From contig OU612074.1 in NCBI GenBank assembly GCA_914767715.1, positions 20,508,062 to 20,572,061 on the forward strand: a stretch of 64,000 nucleotides of DNA, read 5' to 3'. This DNA is from Membranipora membranacea. Taxonomy: Eukaryota > Bryozoa > Gymnolaemata > Cheilostomatida > Membraniporidae. Shown in pieces: positions 45,501 through 58,700 of this stretch. Each line of letters starts with the position of its first letter. The first letter of the stretch is position 1. A program made the translations under genes and the position numbers. The notes below the pieces were generated by a model. It was not told the DNA's origin. It saw only the letters and a program-made list of their open reading frames with translations, and ran no database searches.

Positions 45501-48500
45501 CCTTAACCTTAAAGAAAGTTGAGGAAACTCAGTTACAGGCTTAAATGGCGGTTTGCTGTGAACCTCTGGCGGTTGGACGGTTTGACCACCTCATTAGTGT
45601 GTCCACGACAGCAGTGAAAATCCAAGTAACATTGGTTGGGATTTGACGACGTAAACCAGTACAACTAAGCCAGTTACTTCAATCTCATCACTACCAAGGA
45701 TTAATCCCCAGCACCAGCAACTATATAGGTAAGAGCTCTAGCAGAGCTAAGGTTGCCCTTAACAGTTACCAAAGTTTTACAGCTCACGTGAATGACCACC
45801 AGCACCAAGCAAAACTTGGTCAGTCATGTACATCGCATACTTTAACAGCTTCCAATTAGAAATATGATAATCAAGACCTTTGATCCTGTACCTTAAACAA
45901 AATCTACTTTTTGGCCATTTGCATCAAGCTCAAGGCGCATCTGTATTGGTCACCACAACTGTCACGGCAATCAGACCTCTGAAATCTCATCAATCATGGT
46001 GGTCATGACTATCATGTGTACGATACCTACTAGACTCACTCCTTGAGTGTTTATTCCGACTGTACTCACTATGAGATCCATGTCTCATCTCACTCACAGC
46101 CTCCTTCTTTGGGGGTGTGTGAGTTTTGGTTGCTCTGTATTTCTGCCCCACTAGCGTTAGTTTCAACCTTCCTAGCACTATTGGACACCCGTACTGGGTA
46201 CTGGGCCACTTAAGGCACTCAAACTGCAGGCTCTCAAAGTTTTATTCAACAAATTTCAAAAATTTGTCTAATTTGACATTATTCAGATTTGCTGTAGTGG
46301 TCCCTCATTTGACCAATGCTGCATTATGTCAACTCATCACTACTTAGATGATGACTTAGAGTGAACAATGCCTCCCTAGTTTCTTGACCAACGCACCTCA
46401 ACGAAGTCCAAGGCCTAGATGTCTCACAGAAGCTATGTTATATGATTGGTCCCAGAACGAATACAACCAGCCCCCATGTTAAATGCGTTGACTAACCAAA
46501 GCAAAATGCTTAGCGATGGTAAACAAAATTACACATACTAGGAACATTAATTTTTGACGGCAGGTCTTCCCTGACTATTGGGTAGAAGTACAGCTTTGCC
46601 ATTTGCTGGTTAGAAAGACTAGGTATTGATGACCTAGAGTCATTGTACCACTACTCTAGAAGAGCCAACCTCAACTTAAAAATATGTTTAAAGTTGATGA
46701 CATCGATCCATTGCTGTTGGCCCACCTGCCCTCTGTACCGCACCTGATGCAGCGCCCTATACATTCAGTTGGCCCAGTCACTGAGGAAGACCCTGTCCTC
46801 TCTGCTCAAACTAAAGACATGCTTCTTTGATGTACTAAGGCTAAAAGTTATAAAAATCTATGCACGTAAACTCCCTGACTTGATTATCACCTCCCCCTGT
46901 AAAATTCGGAGCCAATCACCTTGAGTTGCAACTTCCCACTCTATCTAACATGCATTTTATATGCATCAATGTGAGAGTGTCCCAACCAAAAAAGATGTAA
47001 CTCTTTAACTTACCACTCTGGCCGCCACTCGGACCGACTAGATGTTTATGATTACTACTGTATTTGCCATTTGGTTGAAAACAACCCCTTTCTTTACATT
47101 AGCGACAGGCCTCATTGTAAACTGTCTCCAATCTATTGTAATTGTAAACTGCTCCCCCAAACTTATTTCAAATTGTGCCTGCCCTTTTGTACAGTGACCC
47201 CCCCCCCCCCCCTGTCTTACTGCTGACTGTTCCATCCCGTCTTTTTTATGATCATTCTGAAACGAACAGATGCATACCATGCCAGTGCATACCATGATCA
47301 TAATTGTTCTCCGCATGATTACCTTAGGTGTACCAGGTGATGGCTTTTCTAACTCATCTGAATTATGATGGAGTGTTGTAAGCCTCCCTGCCACCAGAGT
47401 TAACAAAATCAGTGCTGTCTACCTTGTTTCTCAACTAAAATAACGAACCGTTATCAAATAGAGTATTTGATACGGCACAAAAGCCAGTATCGTGGCAGCT
47501 TCCCAACACTATATGATCTGTTTCTACTCGGATCAGACATTTATATAACCCTAAGCCTAGTTCAAATCTTTACATCAAAGTAGTAATATAATTCTAATGC
47601 AAACAGAGACAGCATACAAAAATCATTTGAACCTTCAGTTTTTCTCAATATGGGGGTAAAGATAATGTACATTTAGTGACAATACATTCTCACTCCACTT
47701 TTAAGCTACCAGCAACAGCCTTCTCCTTTTATTTTGATCGTTCGGGTTTCAAACAATCCCTAGAGTTAAAAACATGGAAACAGTGGGAAAATTGTTCACA
47801 CCTACGCATAAAATTCAGGGTGATAGTATCCATAGGTGTATTTGGGTTCACACTTACTTATCTGAATGCATTATACAAAATATCAGCTTTAAAAAGATAT
47901 AACAATTATCGAATAGTGCTCAAACTGATTTGGCATCAATTTTCTCTATTAAATCTAGCCATTGAGTGAATACGTAAATAAAACCTTTTTAAGACATATA
48001 TATATATATATATATATATAAATATAAATATTTTACCACTTGTGACTTGAGATCGCAGAATAACTAAGTACTGTTTCCAAGCTTTATCTTGCTGCACAAG
48101 TTTTATTTGAAAGTTGAAATAATTGGAGACAACTGATTTACTTGACGTTTGTGATTTGATAATTTTCCTGATCCTGAAGCCTAAAATGATTTCATTCAAT
48201 GTCGGCCTAGCATCTTGAAAAAATTGTTCATGTTTATGCTTTTAGAGGGCATACACAGCTGAGTACCATTTAGGAGGATCTACCAAAAATCATGGGGATA
48301 ACACCCAGCTTATAGATCCAAACCACTCATTATTCGTGCTAGTAGATGATGAAGGACCTAACAAATTTGGAGGAGAACTCCGATGGCGCCTAAGATTTGA
48401 ACAGTTTTTGGCAAGGGCAAACAGGGAGCAGGAAGTACCAGTGGTATCAGTTCTTTTGAATGGAGGGGAAACAGCCGTAGAAGCTTGTGCGCAGAGATTA

Positions 48501-49719
48501 AAATCAGATCTCAACGTACCTCTCATAGTTGTCAAAGGTTCTGGCGGAGCAGCAGATCTCATAGCAGAACTATTTGAGAATGAGAAAAACAAACGGTACT
48601 CAGGTTTTGCTTATCTTCACCTTTTTTTTAGTCCATGACTCAATGAAAATACGTCATCAAACTATGGTACATCATGATAATTTTGTTGGTAAAAATGAGG
48701 TAGAGAGCGAATAAAAAAAACTATAAGAAAAGGTTGGCGGTATCTAGCTGGTTATTAGTAATGGCAACTATGTAAGATTTTTTAAGGACTATATTAAGGG
48801 GCTGGGTATATGAACGATAATCTGTTTGATCAATTAGATCCACAAATCTGAAAAAAATGATGTCATTCCCATTTTCAATTGGTTCATTTATTGAAGCGAT
48901 GAGAGAGAAGACCTACAGAAAAAAACTGCAAAAGCTGTCAGCAAAAACCTTGATTATGGGAAGAACAATTCTGAACAACAGATTCAAGAAAATGAGATTA
49001 TGGAGACCGAGGAGATCGAGGAGATCGAGAAGATAGAGAAGGAAATAGAGGAACTGTGTAAGGTCCATTTTGGAGAAGATTTCAAGCTGATGGATGAACG
49101 AAATAAAAAGGAAATGATAGCTAACTTACACTGCATTAGGAATGCCATGAAACAAATGGTATGATTTTGAACACAAATAATGAACCCAGTAAAACACCCT
49201 GATTTGGCATGAACAAAACACAGTGAAGAGTACTTTAAAAAGCACAATTTATTAGCTGCAGTTAGTATGATCATTTTTTGTTGTCTTCTGTGCAACTCCC
49301 AGCTGTTAAGATGTTCATAACTTAGAACAGACTCATTCCCACAACCACCAAGAAATTTTGCCTGTCAGCTTCAACTGTGTATTTTGCAAGATGCAGTGAA
49401 TTTTAAATTATAGATCATGGAATGATATTAAATTAGATTCATTGGTGTGATATCAATAGCACAGTTAGAAATGAAATATAATAGTTATGAATATAAATTT
49501 TTTAGGTGTTGGTGCTAGATGCCAGTGAGATCGCAGAACGATCTGCTCTTCTTTTGAATGTGCTGCGGGCCGTGCAAATGTATTTCAAAAAACAACAACA
49601 ACCTGCAAAGGTATTATCATAAACCATCTTCTTCAGAGAGAGGTATTATCGCAAGATTTTCTTTGTATAGTTTGAAATTTCTCCAGAAATTTCAATATTA
49701 TATAAATATATATACATTC

Positions 49720-49785
<66 letters not shown>

Positions 49786-52700
49786 GTATCTACGTACATA
49801 CATAATATACATACACGAACACACATATATATACAATATACACCACCAAGTCCGTAACAACGAAGATAGAGCTGGAAAGAATATGAACTACTAAGTTATT
49901 GCAACAATTATAATCATGTCTTTGGATTTGTTTCAGGACACATTTAAATTATTGATGGAACTATCACTGGCTTGGAATAAACCTCCATTAGGGGCATGGG
50001 TGATTCAGAATGCAGAATCAGGCGATGCCAATTCTGGCTCACAGGTGAGTTGATCCAGCTAATATCTTCTGACAGATTACTGATTGATTGATTTGTCCTG
50101 GCTTTTTGAACAGTGATCAGTCATTTGTGTGGAAAGAGGCTCTGTATTTATCGATTGTTCCATTCCTTCCTTCACAGCATCATGGTCTGATGAGCCAAGT
50201 GCCTGGTTGAAGTTGGTAAAACTCGTACGCATATTTTACATATAAGTAGTCCATTTGATGATCCTCCTGGTATTAATTGTGACATGTTAGAGCAGTAAGG
50301 ACATAAGTTTGCAATTGTTACAGACGAGTCTGGGTGGTTGATTACACGAGTTTCAACAAAATCAACTATTTCATCAGGTAGAAAATTTACTTGTTAGCAT
50401 CAGGTTATATATATACTACAAAGAGGTGGTTGACATTTAACTCTTTTGGGAAAAACTGAGGTTGAAACTTAAAGTGTAAGAGTTCTAAATCCTTAGAGAT
50501 GAAGCTACTGTTGACTGATGTAATTACACACCACCCTTTCCTTATTAGCCACATACGACCACCACCGATGCTTTTATCACAGGCATCAAAGTCATGGAAT
50601 ACATTGAACCCATCAATCCCAAAATATTGTCAACAATATCATGAGGAAGCCAGTCTTCCGTTATAGCAATTGTAGTGGCATTCTTATATGCATAGCGGTA
50701 ATCAATTAGAGCCACAAGTTAGATACCTGTATTGTTTATTGATCTCGCATTTGCAGCATGATAGCGGGTAGACAGAGCCTTTCTGAGCAGCAATTTTTCT
50801 ATTCTTACCTCCACGTTTGCCTAATTGATGTGTACTAAGGCTGATGGAATGTGAGGTGCTATGCTTTTCACAATGTTATCACATTTATTGTTAGAGTATT
50901 GTAGCAAAGCGTCACTACTGTATTCAAGAGTTATCTTGCCTCGACTCAGCTAAAGGTTGACAGATCACTTCATGTTGACATGAGAGTGAACTGCGTTGAC
51001 ACTTCAAATTGGATAATCTCGTCACAAAGGCAGTGCTGTTGAACAAAACTGCTGTTTTCTGAGTGTTCCCTGGTATTTAATCCACTGGTTGTTTATAGAA
51101 GATAAAGGTTTTGGGCTGATTTGATAGATTAAAATGATTATTTCATTTTGTAATTGAATCATAACCCACGCATTTTTATGGCTGGTTGGGTATGTCTTTA
51201 TATGTTTGTACGTGTTGGAAAATACAAGTAAATATAATGAGCATGACCGGCAGGCTATCTTTGTTGTTACACCTGATATACTTTTTTGCAGGGGGACCAC
51301 AAAACTAAAGTGCTGTGTGACGTAGCGCACTCCGCAATGGTTGAAAGCAAGGATGAATTTGTGCAGATGCTATTGGACAATGGGCTAGAACTCTCTCAGC
51401 TGGTATCCGGGGATTCACCCAAAAAATCCGATGGACTCATTCAATTGTATCAGAAGGTGCCAGTTTACACTCAATTTCGTATGACCTTTAGTGTTATTTC
51501 CGGTTGTTGATACCAACACTGACTAGTTTTCTCGCAAAGCCACTACATTGTTCCAGCATCATCTCTGACTAAAATTTGACCAGAACAAGACATATTATAC
51601 CAGCCAAAATGTTGTTTGTAGTATATAGCTGACTGTTGATATGTGCCCATGTGACTATAAGTGCACATAAAATGCAGCGAACAACAGTATGATACTGTGT
51701 AGCGGTTTGATACGCAAAATCATGCATGATCCAATTTTCATTTGACATCTAGCACTTGAGACTTAGATGTAAGCCATTTATACATAACCTTAGCCTGACC
51801 ACCCTTCCATTGTACAAGGGTGCACTAGTTAGACGTGTTCTATCATATATCTTAAGCATATTCTCACTGGCCCCAAAAAATAGCAAATAAGGTTCATCTT
51901 ATTATCATTACTCATTACGGAGGAGCTTTCAATTTCCCAAAAAGGAGTGACATAAGCTGATTTTTTTACAGATCTTTCAGCGCCTAGATGATCCATTTGC
52001 GAGGTTTATTAACAGAAGGATCCAGAAGAGAGGAGATTTTGTGAGTACTTGTGTTTGCGTTATGTTTTTATATATTCAGTTTAAATTAGGTTTGTGTTGC
52101 AGCCCATGAAGAACAAACGTATTGCTAATACGAATCATTACAGTCACAGTTGAGCATTCACCTGAAAACATCAAAAAAATATCAAATGAAATTATCAGTT
52201 TCTAGTATCAATTTTATGTCATGCCGTTTCTATCCTATCCTTTGTATTCCTATAGACCTCTCAAGTTAACATCAGCTCTGCTTATCCGCCTATGATGTCC
52301 ATCTGGTTATAATTTATGTATATTACTATTGTACTGTGGTTGTAGAAACCCATAATTATACATTACTCATAGAATAATATAATTTTTCAATTCTTTTGAG
52401 GAGTTCAAGAAAGACATCAAGGAAAGCCAAAAGACTCCTTTTAAGAGAGCGATTGCTAAGGAGTTGGAGAAGTACCTGGAAAATACAGTTAAAATCAATC
52501 CCGACGACTTGGGTAAGGTTTAAAACATACACACAAATCACCCTCAATTTGCATATTTGCAATTTGATATGATCCTACTTATGACATACCTCTAAAGTCA
52601 ATGAACTATGTAGACTTATATTTACCTCTAGTTTTCTGCCCTACGTCTGAAATTGCCTTCTTCCATTTACCACCATCCAGCAACTCCCCGGTCCTCTTAT

Positions 52701-55700
52701 TGTCCCTTTTGTCCTCTAATATCCTGTCCTTCCACCAATCCCTGTTCTTTTTACAACCTCACTTCTAGCTATTCTATTGCTCACTTTTCTGACTCACTCA
52801 CATCTTCTTTTCCTTCTATATTTTGTTTTATTTTCGTTTGTTTTCTTATTTTCTCTTGATTTTCTTTTGATCTAACGAGTCGACATTCCCTGTCCTCTCT
52901 GATGCCGATAACTCCTTTATTTTACAACTAATTTTTTCTATCTCAAATTGGTATCTCAATGATAGTCGATACCTCCCCTCCCCCTTCTTACTGGCCCATG
53001 TTGAACAACCATGTCGCACACAGTGCAATTTTATTTGTCCAAGCCCAATCAGTTTGCAAATTTGTTTGTGTACATTATTAAATTTTCCTGCAGTGATATT
53101 GAACAGAGCAGTAGCTATTGATTTATGAAGATGTAGGTCCAGATAGCTTTGCAAAACAAACTAATGGATGACTCTTTTGCCAAGCACTGGAAATTACAAT
53201 GACTGAGGGCGAGTTAGAGTGTTTGTATGATCTCAGTGTTAAAGATTTCCACGAGCAAGGGCTTGCACCGGGATTAATCATTGCTATTGACAAGCAAAAC
53301 CATTGGATAATGAGTAATGTTACGGCTAGTTATGCCTCTATTAGCCCAGTCCACGTTGCATTTGAGTTTTGCAGGAATTGAGCTTGCATGTTTCGAGTGT
53401 TTTTTCAAGTGCTGAAGTGTGTTATGCAAGAAATCGGGCAACACCTGTGCCCTTGCAGCTTTGCAGCCGACTGCAATGTATATGTGATGTTGAAAGGAAG
53501 CGGCACTTCACATCAGCTGATGAAAACATTTGACTTTGTGTACAAGCAAGGATTATTTGTATCCTGCTATTCCACTGTAGCCGTCGATTAGAAAAAATGG
53601 TAGGGGAGGCAAATTTCCGAGGCGAGTTCAATGCATCACCAGTAACCTCCTCCCCGAGCAGTTTAAGCCATATAATAAGCAAATTGAAATACCAGAAGAG
53701 CTGATTCTGACATGGATTATTGAATTAGAGTGTTTTCAGGTTACTGTATTTAGCTTTCTAGGGGAGGCAGTGCCTCTCTGCCTCACCTAGAACTACGGCC
53801 CTGTACAATAAATAGTGAAAACTAGTTCTAACTATCGTAGAGGTATAATTGTATTAATCTTTGATACAATGATAATAAAAATAATCTTGCAAAAATGAAA
53901 GTGAATTAGAGAGTTACTGCTGCATTACCTTCCTCTAGATAAAACTTGTCACGGAAAAATTTGCGGTACAAATTTTTAATGGTATGTCTTACATTAGAGG
54001 CCTATGGGCAGATGAAGATTAATGTAAAAGACTGATGATTTCCGTGGTAAAGAGAACATCCGAAGGGAAATCATGTCGACTGTGGTGTGAAAGTGTGCAA
54101 TAATCCGGCCATGGCCAACCTCCGGTCGATTGTGAGTGTTGCCGAAAAAGTAATTTTTTTTGGCCAGAGAAAAGTTGAAACGCACTTTCAAGTTTTCTTC
54201 AAAAATTGCTGCGGCTAATTGGTATACTCCTAAAAAAAATTTGGTCATGCATACCCTAATCATCCATATGTCCGGTATTCATGGGTGACAATGTGCGACA
54301 ACCAAACCGACTAGCCCTAAACCCAATGGCCTTTTTCAGGACCACCGATTATAAATGAAGTGACTGTTCTCAATATACACTAATACATGAAATCATCATA
54401 CTAGTTTTCACTCGAATCTTTTATACCTAAGCATATATACTAATCCCTAAGAAACATAAAGTTTTGGTCATTACAACCCTCAAAAACTCCCAAAATGATC
54501 TATAAGAATAGTGTTTATTTGTGGCCGAGTGTCTGCAACATCAATAAAAAAATACCAAATTCAACATCGCCCTTGGATAAAGCCCCTAGCTATTTTATCC
54601 CATCTCGGTGTAAACTTGATTGTAGGATTTTAATAGCATATAAGCATATTGATTGCCAATTAATGACAGCAACCGTAACTAGGCACTTGACAAAAATTCT
54701 AGGCACTATATAAATCTGTCAATCATATTTCAAAATCAACCAATAAGAACCAGTAAAATGTGGGGCGGGTAATTTGAAATCTCTGTGGCTGTGCAATTTA
54801 GAGTCAAAGCTGATGCATTTTTACCACTTTCTAAGGAAATTTTCGGAAAAAGATTCATATAGGGATGTGTGTATGAAAAATCTGCATCAGCCCATGCAAT
54901 TTTCATCTCAATAAAGTCGAGACTGCTCATCATATTCCTAAAAAAGCAGGAGGAATTTGAATGCTGCTAACCCCATTTGAATTTCATATGGCTGGGTGAT
55001 CACTTTACATTGACTGGGCCTTATATACCCGTCAAGCCACATTAAATATCAATTTCTTCCTGAATTAGATATTTTCACTTCGCCAAAGGTTAAATGATGG
55101 TTTGAAGGTGTAATACAATATTCGGATGGGCGAAAAAATCCATAAAAGGCCAGGGACACCATGAGTCTGAACATCAGACTAATATGAGGTGGAAAGACTT
55201 TCTCAGCCTGATGCTGTAACATAATAGTCTGACTATCAGATATCACATGTTTCCGCATCGATGCAACCCCTTTTCGCTTGAGACATTTTGAAGCTAACTT
55301 GAGTAATTCTGAATCCCATTCTATAGGTGGGTGGGGCTGCAATTATCCATATTTCAAGCCCTTTTTACTAAGGTCTGCTTCCAAAGTCTTTACCGACTGA
55401 TTGGAGTCAACTCCTGCAAATGGTTTAGGGAGACATCTTGGCAGAAACTGACATAATTGTCAAAATAGCATTCATAAATACTGGCGTTTTAGAAACTGCA
55501 CCTTTGGCTAGCTCTTGGAATTCATAATCCAGATCTACAACAAAAACAATATCCATTGGGTAATACATGGCTGAATTTTTGCCAACTAATACGGCATTAT
55601 TTTATTTTTAGCTCATTTCAACTGGATAAGATTGTTTTTATGTGCCATGTGGTTCCAATTTTGGAGCATTTCTCTAGAAATCTATCTGTCATCCCTCTAG

Positions 55701-58700
55701 ATAATAAATCCGGACCCACATTGTGAACCCCACTGACGTGTCTGGCAGCAATGAGGTTGGGTGCCATACAAAGCTCTGCTATCACTCTCATGATTCTCCT
55801 CAATGCACTGTCTTTACAATACAGACAATTGAGAACGCTGACTAGGGCATGATAATTTGTGTAGATGTTAACGGCCATATCAGAAATGCGCGGATCCATT
55901 AGCATCAACAATTTCTCCCCGCAGGCCGTCTTCCCAAGAACCAGATTATACAGTCTGTACCGCCGTACCCGACTGATGTAGAGGCATTCGTGTGAGGATG
56001 ATGAATCAAGACTCAAAGGTTGCTCTTGAGCGTTCTTTCAGAGGGAGAACCAAACCTTCAATTGCACAAATACCAAATAAACCAGCTGCACCAAACCTTA
56101 ATTGCACATACTTCTGCAAATATTTTCCTCCTCCTGTCTTGGCGGGATGAAAGGATGCCTGCAAGGCTTTTGTAGATACTACTGAGGTATATCCTGTCAC
56201 TGGTAATCACTTGTGCGATATGGTTTATTAAACCAGCCATAGACTGCCAGTTCTTTAGTTGAGAAGCTTTCATGGCTAAGAATTGTTTCAGCTTGCCTCA
56301 CATCTTCACCTTTTTTTCTTCCGGTATGAAAATTGACATACTAGCAGCCTTAATGCCGATAGACAAGACAGACAAGACAATAGATTTTGTGGGGCGTTCT
56401 GTTTTGTGAGCAGCTACTGGTACACTCATCTGCTCACAAAAATTCACAAAGCATGACAGGGTCTCCTCACAGTGTTGCTGGGAATCAGCTGCGAACAGAA
56501 AATCATCAAGGTAGTTAAACAGTTCTGCTTCAGCTGGGGAATGCCTATAGAACATCCATCGAAGGCTATCACTAAATCAATTGAACAGCTAGCACGAATT
56601 TGAAGCTTCCATAGGTAACATCCTATCGATATTGTATTGATCATCTACGCATATTCTGAGAAAGTTCCAGTCAGCCTGTTGAATAGGGACGATGCAATAT
56701 GCATCTGCTAAGTCCACTTTAGCGAGCCACGCCATGCATTTCCTTCACCATTATTTCCCAAAAAGAGACTGTCCATCATCTTGCACCAAGCAATATTTGA
56801 CTGAACGAAACACTTCTGGAATGCTGTCATTAACTAAACCTTGGACTGAATGAGAAAGATTGAATATCGTCCAGTGTTTGGTACTGTTTGCTTTGGATTT
56901 ACATACATGGGTGAAATGAAGAGGCCATTCATTGGTTTTGTGGCAAATGGCTCAACAATTCGCCATTTTGACAATGACCTGTCAGGATTTTATGTGTCAA
57001 GGATAAATGATTATGTACGACTATCACAAGGGTATCTCATTTCCGTTCTCAATGGCGTTTCTCACATAACCCCCCTTTAAGACGGTGCCGACTAACACGG
57101 CTTTTGAAGATGGGTCGAGTTTGATTTCAATGCAACTGCACCTGAAATCTGAATGGTCCGGGCTGGTACACTTTTTGCATTTATGTCCATGGCGACAGTT
57201 AGTTCCAAACTTGTAGCCTGCAGCAGAATTGCATTCCCCATACAATATCAGCATTCCTACTTTTTAATCCCCTGAACGGATAATCATATTCTATTCCGTC
57301 TTTCTCAGCAGTTTGAAAACCCTTTATTATTTCAAAGTGCCTTAGCATACCCTGTACATCTGAAGGGAAAAATTCCAGATGCACGCTCATTAACACACCG
57401 AGATTGTCACTTTCAAATTCCTTGAAGGTTTGGCTCGGGCCAACTTTGCTTTTAATATTTCTCTCCAATCCCAACATTTTGCTGCAAATCAGGAATGACA
57501 CGGGATTTTATTGCAAGGTTATAGGTTAACAAAGAAGATAGTTAATATAACTTTAAAAATCTTGACACATTTCATCAATTTCTGATTCTCTGATAGTAAT
57601 GTTACAGTTTTCTTGACGGCGGCTATATGATTCCTAAAAAGTGTAATTGTTGTGTGATGGTCCATGAAAACAGTTCTCATTGAGAACTATAAGGTTTTCA
57701 GATTGCATTGTTCTAACCAGAGTTTTTCTTTTTGGAATAATTCTGACACTTATCACTTGTGGGTGAGCACAACTCCCAAAATGTGAAAATCAAAAATACA
57801 TACATAAGACGTCTCAATGTGAGTCCCTCCCTTTGAATTCATACAGATCTGCCCGAGTGACTCCCATGGTTGTTTAAGCAGCTTTGTCTTCATAGGCAGA
57901 TATTTTATTCTTCTATTGATGACGCAACTGTTACATTCTTCCACATACTCTTTGATCTCTGTCATCCCTAGCTACCACATGCTAGCTCTTCTCATACACT
58001 TCTCAGCCCCATGATGACCTCTATGAATCCTCTCTGTCATGTTGTTTCACATGTTTGTTGGAACTAATACTTTGTCATCTCTCATGACAATGCTATTTTG
58101 CAGTGTAAGATAGTCTTTCTGAGACCGGTACATTTGTCCTTCCCCTTTGCAGCGTTTTCCTTTCTTCTTCCAGCCTTGTTATATCTCTGATACTATCTTA
58201 CCGTACCCTTCCTCCCCTCAGGCTCCAAATCTAATCTCTTCTAATATCTGATTATCAAAAATCTCCTCTGCCGCTGCCAGCATTTAACATTCATCTCTAC
58301 TCGATTTGTTTGTTCTCCTTTTCTTGATGTCGGATCCCCTTCCGGACATAAGAGGAGGTCTGCCAAGTACATTTTTGTACCGGATGTGTGGGATATTGAA
58401 AGAGAGTACCTCATCAGTCTTTAATTGGAACTCTGACATCTCAACGGTAGGTTTGCTAAATCACTCTCCCCCAGAAGTTCTACTAGATGTTTATGGTCTG
58501 TTTCAACTTCAAAATAAGTACCTGCGAGAAAGAAATCAATTTTTTCACAGGCTCATGTTATATGCTAATGCTTCTTTCTTTCAACTTGACATATCACTTC
58601 TCTGTGTATGTCAGTTTTCTGGAGACAAATCCCACTGGCTGCCAGGCTTTGACTCATTCTCCTGTAAAAATATAACCATTAAAGCATAGCTACTTGAATC

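Larger units (their letters stand above)
43892..48245. other. Long TRPM-B intron filled with unclassified repeat-like DNA
   Basis: About 44030-47450 has a different texture from its surroundings: higher GC, proline- and serine-rich broken frames on the plus strand (for example 44203-44484 with LLQLHSMLEGSAAEIGEG), and a His/Ser/Arg-rich minus frame at 45990-46178. It looks like an old mobile-element insertion, but no diagnostic domain, LTR or TIR was found. Confidence 0.45.

Noticed and set aside
49558-49860. Long ORFs on both strands across 49.6-49.9 kb
   Set aside because: They are translations of an AT/GT microsatellite (Tyr-Ile repeats); only 49506-49610 is a TRPM-B exon.
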